Assembly (NCBI GenBank): GCA_949361645.1
Contig: OX442437.1
Span: forward strand, 1,632,296-1,696,295
Direction: 5' to 3'
Length of the DNA: 64,000 nucleotides
Source: Spongilla lacustris
Taxonomy: Eukaryota; Porifera; Demospongiae; Spongillida; Spongillidae
Within the stretch, counting starts at the first letter, position 1; each line of letters begins with the position of its first letter. Of the stretch, positions 10,772 to 21,780 are shown in pieces. The notes beneath the pieces are model-generated. The model was not told the DNA's origin, did no database searches, and was given only the letters and a program-made list of their open reading frames with translations. Made by a program: the position numbers and the translations under genes.

Positions 10772-12270
10772 TTAAACAGCTATTAAATATATAGGAATAT
10801 CATCAATGGGGATTTCACAGATAATTTTCTTATCCGTCACCATAAAGGCTTGCTTTGGATCTTTGTGCCCACCTAATACGACTGCGTATGGAGTCTTATT
10901 TTTTGCTGAAGTGGCACGTCAACGATGTCACACATAACCTACACGTAGAATGGAATCACAATTAGCACACATGAAATATGACCAACCTAACACTTACATT
11001 GGTAAAGAAAACAATATTATCTGCATCTGATTTTGTTCGACTATCTGGAAGATGTGCCAGCAGACATAGTGTGACAACACTGTTTCCTGGATCTGGAAGA
11101 AAAAGTATTAATACAATTTTTTACAGTGTATATTTTGTTTACCTTTATCATCTTCAAGCAGGATGGAAACAGCTTGGGTCACCTTTGACCCCTTCTCCAA
11201 TTTGGCCTGCTTAATTATATGAGGTATACATTCCTTCCAAGCCTGCTGTGCCAACTCCATAAAATTTTTATCACATGTAATTTGCTTAAGTTCACTCAAC
11301 ATCTAAACAGTAAAAATAAATTTCATGCATTATCCAGCTATAAAGTAAAAATCACTGTCAACTCACATGGCTGGGCTGCTGAAGGTATGGGTACTTTGTA
11401 AGAAGGTTAAAGGTGTGCCCTTGGGAAAGAATGTCCCTTCTCCGCATAGAAAATGTGATATTCATCAGTTCATGCACAGTATGCATATTAGGATTTGATT
11501 TGCTGAACTCAGATTTCAAAACCCGATTGTGACGTTCAAAGGATGTTTCATCTTCACCAGGAGGAATTGGAGGAAGTTCAAAAATGTGTTCTTTATGTTT
11601 GGTGGAAGAAGCCTCTTGAATCACATTCTGATCATGAACTGGAACTTTTCTGGATTTCTTTATCCTCCGTCCTTCCTTGAACCTGTTTGCCAAACCCTTG
11701 ACAATAGCACCCTGCAAATTAAAGAACAATTAGCTGACTTTGAAATAAATAAAAGCATGCATGCCACATTCTAAACATAACCCAAACAAATGATGGTTCC
11801 CTTCAAAAAGGATACATTTCAATGATGACCCTAGCAACATTGTTGTAGTCGTCAGCTGTTGGGTATTTTTTGTAAACAAACATGGATGCAGCAACAGTGG
11901 ACAAAAATGACTTGTTTGTCTCTAGAGTCATGCATCTAGTCTTCAAAGCTGCTTCAATGTCTGGCTTATAGTTTTTAGGAAGTTCAAATGGATCTGGAAG
12001 AGGAACAGCATCATCCTTTGTCTTGGACACAGCATTGGGCACACCCTTGAGAACAAATTTGCATTTATGCAGCTTGCCATTGTCATCAGTTTTCTCATCA
12101 GCACCTTTATCTTCATCCTGTTCGTCCACTCTTGGTTGTGTAGGAATGAATGCAAAGTCTTTGTCCAGATCACTGAAAGAATTCCTGTTTGTAGTACTGT
12201 CATCAGAATCTAAGTCAACTGTTGATGTGCTACTTCTCATGGTAAGTTGTACTGTGCTAGGATTACTCTG
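10772..12270 (-). pseudogene. CACTA accessory gene, SAMD3-like, five exons
   Basis: Five minus-strand blocks joined by consensus splice sites: 12270–11803, 11711–11367, 11302–11143, 11095–10998 and 10938–10772. The first ATG is at 12238. The start is acidic and serine-rich. It is followed by a domain with the pattern KYPTADDYNNVARVIIEMYPF and then VKGLANRFKEGRRIKK, the arrangement I associate with SAMD3-like proteins common in aquatic animal genomes. The last exon ends in an I-P-x-D-D-I-P-I-Y segment. One base appears missing after the first exon's MYPF, which shifts the frame, so this copy is broken. It is divergent from the transposase in the same transposon, so an accessory role is likely, but its biochemical function is not shown by the sequence. 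Confidence 0.6.
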
Positions 12271-12430
12271 TAAAACCGAAAGCAAAGCAAAAATGTCAGT
12301 AATGCAACACAAGTTCAGGGATGGGGTAGAATGGAAGCGACTTGTTGCATGTTTTGAAAGGTAAAGGAGTACATGAAAGCAAACGCGTTTTTTCATTTAA
12401 AATCACATATAATATACGTGCATGTACACA

Positions 12431-12530
12431 GTGAAAAGTTATAAATGTCCAGCCTTGGTTTTTTAGGCTGGTTTCTAACGAAAACCCATTAAGGAGCGAG
12501 GGAATAGCGCGTAAAAACCATCCTAGGATT
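12431..12530. repeat. Left arm of inverted repeat flanking gypsy B
   Basis: This segment is an imperfect reverse complement of about 21485–21597 (shared blocks include GTTATAAA, CCAGCCT and GGGAATAG). It lies between the divergent genes of the CACTA element. It may be a palindromic two-way promoter or a small foldback element into which gypsy B inserted. Confidence 0.55.
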
Positions 12531-12546
12531 GAGTGCCCACTAATTC

Positions 12547-12671
12547 TGTATCAATCTCCAAAAGATGGAATCAGCTCACAGCAACCACACAGAGTTACAA
12601 ATCGTGGTATAGCTACACACCATGCGCATGCGCACTGCCTAATTACACAATGGCTACCTCAATATACTACA
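12547..12671 (-). repeat. Gypsy B 3' LTR
   Basis: On the plus strand it starts TGTATCAATC and ends TACTACA; about 97% identical to 21338–21462. Confidence 0.88.
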
Positions 12672-12687
12672 ATCCCCTTCACCCTTA

Positions 12688-15600
12688 TTAAGAACATTCC
12701 TCAATGTAGCACTTGGGTGGCTTTGATTGTCTCGCTGAACGCCTTAGTGGTTGAGGAGTGTATGCCATTTGTTGGGGAACAGTAGTAGTAGACTGAGGTA
12801 AATCACTAGGAGTTAATACCACTGAAGAGGCCCGTTCCCCAACAATTGCCTGAGGGGCTTGAGGGACGACAGTAGCTGCTGGTTGTTGAGTAGGAGGGCA
12901 ATACTCCAATGTGGCCCCAGATGGTTGACACATGGGTGGTTCCTCATTGTCCAACCTATATGGCAAAGGAACTGTACTTTCTGGTTGACACATGGGTGGT
13001 TCCTCATTGTCCAACCTATATGGCAAAGGAACTGTACTTTCAGGTTGCTGCTGCCCACGCATATCCCCCACACTGTTGAAGAGTAGGCCAGTCGGCAATG
13101 GTCTCCCGGCAGCAATGGATCCTGAGGAATCCTCCACCTCAATTGACCTTGATCGTAGGTGGTCCAGGTGAGCCTTCCTTTGATGTCCTTCAGGCAATTC
13201 TACCATATAGGTTAGTGCCCCTAGAATCCCCTTGATAGTCCCCTTGCACCACTTATTCCTTGACGTTGACCAGAAATCTCTAATCCAGACTGTATCCCCT
13301 ACATGGAATGTTGTTCTAGCTGGTGCAAAAGAACATGCTTCCTCACTACCAGTCATGTTGGGCAAGACCATAGAAATACGAGTAAGCAAGGTACGGCCAA
13401 ATATAATTTCTGCTGGGGATTTGCCTGTTCCGGTATGTGGTACTACACAGTATGTTCGGAGAAATTCTGTAATGCTAGCATGAAAAGAAAAACCTTTATC
13501 TTCCTTCTTTAACCACTGCTATACATTCTTCACCATATTTTCTGCTAGCCCATTTGTTGCCAGGTGGTATGGCGCCGAAGTAAGATGAGCAATACAGTTA
13601 CTGCTCAAGAAGTTAGAGAATTCTATAGAAGTGAACTGGGGCCCATTGTCTGTAACCAAAACTCTGGGAAGACCATGAGTAGCAAATATGTCCAACAGCA
13701 CTTCTATGGTATGCTGGGTTATAGTAAAGTGCATCCTCCTCACCTCTGAGCCACTTGCTATACACATCGACTACTACCAGGAAATGTGTCCCTCTCCCAC
13801 TCTCCAAAGTCTGCATGAACCCTATCCCAGGGAGCCCTGGGATGTTGCCAAGGGTGATATGAAAATGCTTGAGGCATAGAGGCTGTAGCTCCACATTCTG
13901 CACACCTTGCGGCCAGTTGTGCAATGTCTGCATCCAATTTTGGCCACCAAATATAGCTCCTAGCCAAACTTTTCATTCGTACAATTCCAATATGGCCTTC
14001 ATGCAGCTCTTTGAGTAACTGTTCTCGGAGACTGTGTGGGATAACCACCCGTTGCCCCCACAAGATGCACCCATTCTGGCATGTTAGCTCAAAACGTTGT
14101 CTAAAGTAAGGATCTGTGGCTTTATTAGACTGTGACGGCCAATTCCCATGTTGCACCCACTGTAGTACAACTGCAAGTATTTTGTCTTTCCTTGTGGCAT
14201 TTGCAACATCTTTCGCTGTGACTGGAATGGACAGCCAATCAAATGCAAAGATGTCACCACTGGATTCAGCTGCTCCAGCATCCCGCTGTTTCACAGGAAG
14301 CCTTGAAAGACAGTCGGCACAACTGTTCTTCTCACCTGCGATGTACTGAATAGAATACTTATAAGCACTCAAGATGAGTGCCTGGCCAGCACTGCATCCT
14401 TGCAGCAGCCAGATGTGGAATTAGCTTGGTCATGCCCCAAAATCTTACATAGTGGTCGATGATTGTCACCAATACAAATTGCCTTCCATACAGGTACTGG
14501 TGAAACTTCTTTACTGCAAAGATAATTGCAAGTGCTTCCCTTTCAATTTGAGCATATTTTGTTTCAGCTTGTGATAGATTCCTAGAAGCATACATTATGG
14601 GTTGCTCCACCCCCTTCTCCACATGCATCAGACAAGCTCCAACGCCCACTGAGGAAGCATCACAGTAAACTTTGACAGGCTTCATTGGATCATAATGTAC
14701 AAGCAACGTTGCTTTACTAACTAATTCTTTTGCAGACTGGAATGATGATTCCTGCTCCTTGGACCACTTCCATTTAATTTCCTTCTGCAATAACCTGTAC
14801 AATGGATGGAGGGCCGTTGAAAGGGAGGGAATGAACTTTGAGTTGTACGATATAAGTCCAAGAAAAGACTTCAGCTCAGCCCTATTCTGGGGAGTAGAAG
14901 CAGCCATGATCCCTTTCACCCTCTCATCTGTAGGCTGAACCCCTTCTGGGGTCACCCGATGCCCCAAGAAATTCACTGACTTTTGGAAGAACCGACATTT
15001 ACCCTAATTGATCTTCAAGCCATATTGCTGCAGGCGCTGGAAAACATGCCTCAAATTAGCCTCATGCTCCATCCTGCTACTCCCAGTGACCAATATATCA
15101 TCCATGTAGTATGCTACTCCCTTACAGCCCTGCAGAACAATAGACATTGCCCGCTGTCACATAGCTGGTGCCGTGGCAACACCAAATGGAAGCCTCTGAA
15201 ATTGGAACAACCCTAAGTGGGTGTTGATTGTTAAGAAATGACGACTTTCGTTTGCTACTTCCATTTGCTTAAAAGCACGAGCCAAATCTAGCTTGGTGAA
15301 AGATTCACCCCCAGCCAAGGTGGAAAAAACCTCGTCAGCAGTTATTAAGGGGAACGTTTTCTGACACAAATAAGGATTTATTGTTACCTTAAAGTCTGCA
15401 CAAACCCTGATACTTCCATCATTTTTTCTAATGACCACAATGGGGGCTGCCCATTCACTTTGCTCCACTGGTTTTAACTCTCCATCTTCCACTTGCTGCC
15501 TTATAGCTTCTTCCAGCTGAGCTCTAAGGGCAAAAGGTATAGGTCTATGCTTACAAAACTTAGGATGAGTCCCCTCTCTGAGTTCAATACTTGCCATAAT

Positions 15601-16045
15601 TCCTTTTAGGCATCCTAGCCTGTTCCCCACCACCTCTGGGAACTCGTTGATCCAACCAGCCGTTAACAGCATGTGTACCCTGGGATCTCCTACATCAGGA
15701 GGGGTTAGCATCCTAGGCCAGTTCAGGCGCAATTTGTACAACCAATCATGACCAAGTAAGGGAAGCTGAGAGTCTGCATTCTTCACTATAACAAACTGTC
15801 CTATCTCCCTCTGTTGTTCTGACACTACACCTACTGTAATTTCTCCTTTAATAGGTAATACACTACCATCATATTGCCTGAGTATGACTGAAGATGGCTG
15901 AACTGGTATTTTACTTAGATGGCGCCTGAATACCTGTCAAGGAATTGTAGAGAGCTCGGCTCCTGTGTCTACCTCAAAATCAATATTTTCCGCCTCAACT
16001 TCCAACCTTGTTATCAGTTTCTTGTAATGATTTTTGGAGCCTGCC
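12688..16045 (-). pseudogene. Gypsy B pol remnant (PR–RT–RNase H–IN)
   Basis: Reads from 16045 down. The protease motif VDTGAELSTIP is near 15945, followed by a frame change. RT (15825–about 14976) has the active site YMDD near 15105 but two in-frame stops, one just after the A-T-A-P-A-M segment (about 15157) and one in the G-L-K-I-N segment (about 15006). RNase H (DASSVGVGA) is followed by a frameshift near 14430. Integrase has its zinc site (H..H..C..C) at about 14010–13920 and DNGPQF near 13660, with further frameshifts near 13800 and 13750 and a stop near 13519. The C-terminal tail ends at 12688 with an R-R-S-A-R-x-S-x-x-P-P motif and contains a 60-bp tandem duplication. Clearly non-functional. 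Confidence 0.9.
12923..13042 (-). repeat. 60-bp tandem duplication in gypsy B pol tail
   Basis: Two essentially identical 60-bp units sit head to tail in the integrase C-terminal tail. They add 20 codons without shifting the frame. Confidence 0.92.
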
Positions 16046-16213
16046 TGTTGAATAGTGTGCTCTAGCACAGTAGATAAATACAGCGCAGCGAACAAATCAG
16101 TACAACGCCAATAAACACACCAGCAAATCACTACAGAGTTAAAAGCCTATCCACGTAATACAATTACATCAGTTATTAACAAAATATATTTAGAACAAGT
16201 GCATTCTTCAACA
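16046..16213 (-). repeat. Copia 3' LTR
   Basis: 168 bp, about five differences from the other LTR. A purine tract (AGAAGGAG on the minus strand) abuts its inner edge. Confidence 0.93.
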
Positions 16214-16237
16214 CTCCTTCTCACTTGATTCAAAGTA

Positions 16238-19200
16238 TTAACTTTCAGTCAGAGGAACTACTTCACTCATCAATCTTAATTTTTCAAACTGTCCAGTACT
16301 AAGTCCTTTTGTCAAGATATCAGCAATCATATCATTTGATTGGCAGTAACTTAATTGGCCACTTTTGACTTGCTCTCTGATAAAATGGTACTTTATGTCA
16401 ATATGCTTTGATCGACCATGAAACTGTGGATTCTTTGCCATACTAATTGCAGGCTGATTGTCTTCATAAACAACCATACTTTTTACTGTCTCCATTTTCA
16501 GATCTGTAAGCAGTTGTTGTAACCATAATGATTCTTGAGCTGCACTCGTCATTGCTGTATATTCGGCTTCTGCTGTTGATAATGCCACACATGTTTGTTT
16601 TTTACTTCTCCAACTAACAGCTGCTCCACTAATTTGAAACATGTATCCTGAAGTAGATTTTCGATCACTTATGTCACCTCCCCAATCAGCATCTGAATAT
16701 CCCACACATTCATGACAACTACCATCATTGCAATAAAGAATTCCATAATTCTTTGTTCCTTTTAGATAACAAAATATACGCTTCACAGCTAACCAGTGTT
16801 GTTGAGTTGGTTTGGCACAGAATTTAGCAACATTGCTCACAGCATATGTAATATCTGGTCTAGTTGCAATTGATAGATACAGAAGACTTCCTACAGCTGA
16901 TTGGAACAATTTCTGGTCTACACAGGCATCATCACTTTTTCCTGGAGTTAATTTTATGCTTGTATCCACAGGAGTTTGGACAGGTTTTAGCATCTTCCAT
17001 TCCAAACTTTTTCAAAATGTCCTCTGCATATGCCTGCTGACCAATCCAAACTGTTCTATTCTTTTGATTCTGAACAAATTTCACTCCCAAGAAATAGTGC
17101 AATTCTCCTAAGTCTTTGACTTGAAACTTCTGTTGCAAGGCCTGTTGGACTTCTTTCATTCTTACATCACTACTGCCAGCTAGAACAATATCATCCACAT
17201 ATACTGCAATCAGAAACAGCTCTCCTTCTGAAGCTATATACAAACAAGGATCACTAGTTGCTTGAACAAATCCAATTTTCTTTAAAAATTGATCCAAGAC
17301 TGAATTCCAGCATCGAGGACTTTGCTTTAAACCGTAGATGCTTTTCTTTAATTTGCATACCAAATTTTCTTTCCCTTTTACAACATATCCCTCAGGCTGT
17401 TTCATGTATACTTCATCATTAAGTTCACCATTTAGAAATGCAGTTGTTACATCCATTTGATGCAGTTTTAAACTATGCTGAACAGAGAGTGCTATGATCA
17501 TCCTTAGTGATTCAAACCGTACAACTGGAGAGAAAGTTTCATCATAATCCTGTCCATACTTTTGTGAGAATCCTTGTGCAACCAAACGAGCCTTATACCT
17601 CTCCACATTTCCATCAACATTTCTCTTTGTCTTAAATACCCACTTACTACCAATAACCTTCTTACCCTTAGGCAATGATACAAGATCCCATACTTTGTTT
17701 ACACTAAGAGACTTCATCTCTTTCTCCATTGCATCTTTCCAATAAGCTTTGTCTGAATTACCAAGTGCCTCCATTAATGACACTGGATCTGCAGAACCAT
17801 CTGCAACATTGACTCTAATTCCATAAAAATCAGGCATTTTCTTTTCTCTTGATGAACATCGCAACTCTGGAACAGATTCTTTTTCAACTACAGGTTCATT
17901 CAGATCATGTCCATCATGAGCAACATCATTGTGAATCTCCTCGTCTTCATGCAGATCATGTTCATCATGAACAACATCATTGTGAACCTCCTCGTCATTT
18001 AGACACTCTAGTTGAACATATCTTATGTCAGATGTTTTGTTTATAGCTTCATCTTTTCCACTTGCTGCTTCATTAAAAATCACGTCTCGACTATATAACA
18101 CCTTTTTCCTTTCAATATCATACAATCGGTATGCTTTGGTTTCAGTACCATATCCTAACATGATACATCTTCTTGCCTTTACATCCAATTTCTGTCTCTC
18201 ATCTTTTGCAACATGTGAGTAGCAAAGACATCCAAATACCTTAAGATGATCAACACTAGGTTTCTCGTTTGTCCAAGCTTCATGTGGTGTCTTTCCTTGA
18301 ACTGCATTAGTAGGGCTATGATTACGAAGATAAACAGCTGTTGCAAGTGCTTTTGCCCAAAAACATTTTGGCAACTTTGCATCCGATAGCATTGAGCAGA
18401 CAGCTTCAACTAGTGTCTTGTTCATTCTTTCTGCAACTCCATTTTGTTGTGGTGTTATAGGCACAGTATATTCATGTCGTATTCCTTCTTTCTTAAGGTA
18501 AGAGACAAATTCATTTGATGTATATTCTCCTCCATTGTCGGTACGTAATGTTTTCAACTTTCGTCCACTTTGATTTTCTACAAGTGACTTCCATTCCACA
18601 AACTTCTCAAACACCTTATCTTTACTTCGCAGGATATACATCCATACATGTCGAGTGTTATCATCAATCAAGGTCAGAAAATAGTGCCCTCCACCAAGTG
18701 ATGATGTTTCAATCTTCCCACAAACATCACCATGAACAAGTTCTAATGGCTCCACAGCTCTTCTTCCACCCTTATCTGGAAATGTTGTTTTATGGGGCTT
18801 TCCTTCTATACAAGCTTGACAAAAACCTATCTCTTTCGAAAAATCATAGTTAAATCCTTTAACTAGCTTCTGATCTGCTAGTTTCTGCAAGCTTCCTACA
18901 CCCAAATGCCCAAATCTGCGATGCCATGTATATTCTTTAGGCTTGTGACTTTCAACCTCTGCTGCATTCAGATATACCTTTTTCATGGAATGATTAAGAA
19001 GATATAGATTTCCATTCTTTGTAGCAACTGCTTCAAGCTTGTCTTTGTGCCATATTTAACAAAAGGTATCTTCAAAACTCACTATTCTTCCACGTTGTGT
19101 AGCCACTGACACACTTAGCAAGCTATATGACAACTGTTGTACATGCAATACTTCAAGAAGTTTGCATTTCTTACTTTCTCCACTGGGTAAGTCGCAATAT

Positions 19201-19595
19201 AATAACACATCCCCACATCCAACTGCAGCAACTTCATAGCCATCACCGAGAATAACCTTTTTGTGTGTCTTCAAGCTCTTGTATTGAACAAGAAATGATT
19301 CATCATTAGTCATACGACATGTTGCACCAGAGTCAATTACCCATGCATTCTTTCCGAAATGAACTAGCATGGCATGTTGCACTACCAATCCTGTAAGTTC
19401 ACTGTCTGAATCATTTTGATTAACTTGTTTCCTTCGTATCGTGTTCACTCTGTGGTCACAGTCTTTGTGATTTACCTTGTCAGATTCTTGTTTGCTCAGA
19501 GATGCTGCAGCAATATTTCTTAATGTGTCCATATTTTCCGCATTGAAAACATTGTGTTGATTTTCTTCTAAACTGCTGCTTTGATGCCATAGCAT
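16238..19595 (-). pseudogene. Copia pol remnant (PR–IN–RT–RNase H)
   Basis: Protease frame 19595–19056 carries the copia-type DSGAT active site and ends at a TAA. The same reading resumes at 18986–16932 with the GAG-pre-integrase zinc site (H..H..C..C, CQACIEGK), the integrase core (D, DNGGEYTS, E) and RT with YVDD. A frameshift near 16990–17005 moves the last part, copia RNase H (DADWGGDISDRKSTSGY), to frame 17005–16238. The frame is also shifted between gag and protease near 19500. Three or more lesions mean this copy is inactive, though most of the domains are well preserved, so the damage is young. Confidence 0.92.
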
Positions 19596-20196
19596 GATCT
19601 TCTAAATTGTCAACATTTTTCTCTTTCTGCTTCTTATCAGAGTGTAGGATCCTTTCAATAACTACTTCCATTTTAGGGACCTCTTCATTTACTTCAAGTG
19701 CAGTCACCAGAGTATCAAATGAATCAGGCAACCTTGCTAATTGATACACAACACGATCCTCATCTTGTATCTTGTCACCAACTATAGCAAGTTCGCTAAA
19801 TAATTCAGTCATGACTTTGATATGTTCTTGAACTGATTCCCCATCCTTAAGTCTCAATGAGTGAAGCTGCCGTCTTAAAGCCAATCTGTTTGCCCACGAC
19901 TTTTTTTGAAATTGGTCTTGTAACTTTTTCCAGACTTCAACTGGATTCTTGGGATCTCCTATCAAATACAATAAACTTGGTTCAACTGCAAGCACTATGG
20001 TAGCTAGAGCGCGATCTCTTTTGCACAAAAATTTTGCTCGTTGGTCAGCGTCTCCACCTTCTGGTGCAATCTCCGTTTCATTCACTATCCCCCACAGTCC
20101 ATCTCGCATGAGAGCCATTCTACACTGAACTTTTCACGTGGTGTAGTTTGACCCGTTCAGAGGAACAATTGTACTTACCTTCGTTTCGGCTGCCAT
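19480..20196 (-). pseudogene. Copia gag with one early stop
   Basis: The natural start appears to be the ATG at 20196, as the typical V-P-L-N-G-S-N-Y opening follows it. A TGA at 20136–20134 interrupts the frame, which is then open from 20118 to 19480. It is a UBN2-type copia gag: middle region with W-K-K-L-Q-D-Q-F, then a CCHC zinc knuckle CFQCGKYGHIKKYC near the end. Gag would form the particle and bind the RNA. Just after the knuckle the frame shifts relative to the protease. Confidence 0.88.
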
Positions 20197-20267
20197 TGTT
20201 CTTAATAATGCCCACCTATTTCAACACTGCACAACTGGTCTATCACTCTTACAGGAGATCAACAGGC

Positions 20268-20282
20268 GCTGGGCCCATAACC
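20268..20282 (-). promoter_or_regulatory. Copia primer-binding site (initiator tRNA-Met anticodon arm)
   Basis: The plus strand reads CTGGGCCCATAACC, the anticodon stem-loop of eukaryotic initiator tRNA-Met with the CAU anticodon; the element RNA is its complement. It directly abuts the 5' LTR, as in Drosophila copia, whose primer is a tRNA fragment rather than the 3' end. Confidence 0.85.
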
Positions 20283-20451
20283 TGTTGAATAGTGTGTCTC
20301 TAGCACAGTAGATAAATACAGCGCAGCAAACAAATCAGTACAACGCCAATAAACACACCAGCAAATCACTAAAGCGTTAAAAGCCTATCCACGTAATACA
20401 ATTACATCAGTTATTAACAAAATATATTTAGAACAAGTGCATTCTTCAACC
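20283..20451 (-). repeat. Copia 5' LTR
   Basis: 169 bp; its final base is C where the partner has A. The tRNA-Met-complementary primer site lies immediately inside (20268–20282). Confidence 0.93.
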
Positions 20452-20456
20452 CTGCC

Positions 20457-21304
20457 AACTTGTGAATCTCCATGTCTCTATCTTCATCGTCTTCACCACT
20501 GGAACAGCTGTCCGGACTATGTGAATCGGCTTCTAACAGATGCATCTTACTTGATTTCCCTTTGTCCCCTTTCTTCCTGCTACCCTGACTGCTTCTGCAC
20601 ACCTTAGCCTTGTGCCCTATCTTCCCACAGCTGCTGCATCTCTTCTTTCTAAAGAAACAGCTGTCTGCTTGGTGACCCATTCCCCTGCAACAATAGAAGG
20701 CACTCTGTGGGCTCTTGGACAATTTGTAAGTGCTTCCATTATCAGGACCCTTAGATTCTTGTTGGACAGAACGCTCTTCATCCTGGTGAAATGTCTTCGT
20801 TTCCTTGAGTACCGCTTCCATTGATCATCCTTTTTCAAACGCCTGAGAAACCATTAAATCTCGTGTGCATAGTAGTTCTCGCTGTATTTGCATGTCTTTC
20901 AATCCGCAAACAAACTGGTCCCTCGACACTGTCTCTAAGTAATTGCCAAAGTTACAAGTTTTTGCCAACGCGCGCAGCCCAGACATATACTCAGTCAGTC
21001 CTTCATCCGCTCCCTGCTGGTGCTTGAAAAACCGGAACCGCTCTGCTATCTCAATAGTTTCAGGCACCGTTCTGGCTTTCAGTTTGGCGACAATCTTGTC
21101 CAGTGACAAGTCATGTAGAGGTGTTGGGCTCACCCATACCTTGAGTTTTGTATACATCTTCTGACCCATTCCTGTCAAGAAAAGCGCCTTCTTTCTCTCC
21201 TCTGCAACCCCATGTGCGATGCAATAAAAGTCAAAACACTCTTTATAATCTTCAATCCGCTCCAACTCGGGGTCGAAAGGATCTAAATTACGAAATGGCT
21301 CCAT
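20457..21304 (-). pseudogene. Gypsy B gag remnant with zinc knuckles
   Basis: Starts at the ATG at 21304, just inside the 5' LTR. Retrotransposon-gag helical region (residues about 20–155) with the usual L-x-x-Y-M-S-G-L-R-A-L-A pattern. A TGA at 20827–20825 interrupts the frame; reading then continues in the same frame to two CCHC knuckles (CRGMGHQADSC with an upstream Cys, and CSSCGKIGHKAKVC) and an acidic serine-rich stretch. The frame is cut at 20456 by the copia insertion and resumes at 16045 with protease. Confidence 0.88.
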
Positions 21305-21337
21305 TGCTTACCTATCCCACCCTTGTCACCACTATTC

Positions 21338-21462
21338 TGTATCAATCTCCAAAAGATGGCATCAGATCACAGCAACCACACAGAGTTACAAATCGTGGTA
21401 TAGCTACACACCATGTGCATGTGCACTGCCTAATTACACAATGGCTACCTCAATATACTACA
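21338..21462 (-). repeat. Gypsy B 5' LTR
   Basis: 125-bp copy paired with 12547–12671; gag begins 34 bases inside it on the minus strand. Confidence 0.88.
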
Positions 21463-21484
21463 CCCATGGTGGATATATAGGTAA

Positions 21485-21597
21485 AACCCATGTTCAAGCC
21501 TCAACAAAACCAGGACAACCATATTTTTAACACTATTCCCTAGCTACACGCTCCATTAAAAAAAAAAAAACCCAGGCTGGATGTTTATAACTCTTTC
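21485..21597. repeat. Right arm of inverted repeat flanking gypsy B
   Basis: Imperfect reverse complement of 12431–12530, containing a run of 13 A. See the left arm. Confidence 0.55.
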
Positions 21598-21780
21598 CTG
21601 TGGTACACATACCTTGCCACTGTGAGATGAGGAAATTGATTCACCTTCCGACTTTTCTGAAGGAAGGACTATTCTTTATTATGAAACCAAAACAGTTCTT
21701 GCCATCACTCGATCATCCATCACGTGCTCCGTTATATGGCGCTTTTTAATTAGAATACGCTGTTCGTTTTGCTGTGCAAT

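Larger units (their letters stand above)
16046..20451 (-). mobile_element. Ty1/copia retrotransposon nested in gypsy B
   Basis: LTRs at 16046–16213 (168 bp) and 20283–20451 (169 bp) start TGTTGAATAG; the left copy ends TTCAACA. A 5-bp duplication CTGCC (16041–16045, 20452–20456) interrupts the gypsy B frame between zinc knuckle and protease. Next to the 5' LTR the minus strand reads GGTTATGGGCCCAGCG, complementary to the anticodon arm of initiator tRNA-Met, the known half-tRNA primer of Drosophila copia. Domain order gag–PR–IN–RT–RNase H is copia type. Confidence 0.95.
12547..21462 (-). mobile_element. Gypsy B: degenerate Ty3/gypsy element interrupted by copia
   Basis: 125-bp LTRs at 12547–12671 and 21338–21462 differ at four positions, two of which look like CpG decay. 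Boundaries are uncertain by up to 15 bases, and no clean target duplication was found. Gag lies at 21304–20457 and pol at 16045–12688; the copia element sits between them with a CTGCC duplication. Stops and frameshifts are spread through gag, RT and integrase. Confidence 0.88.
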
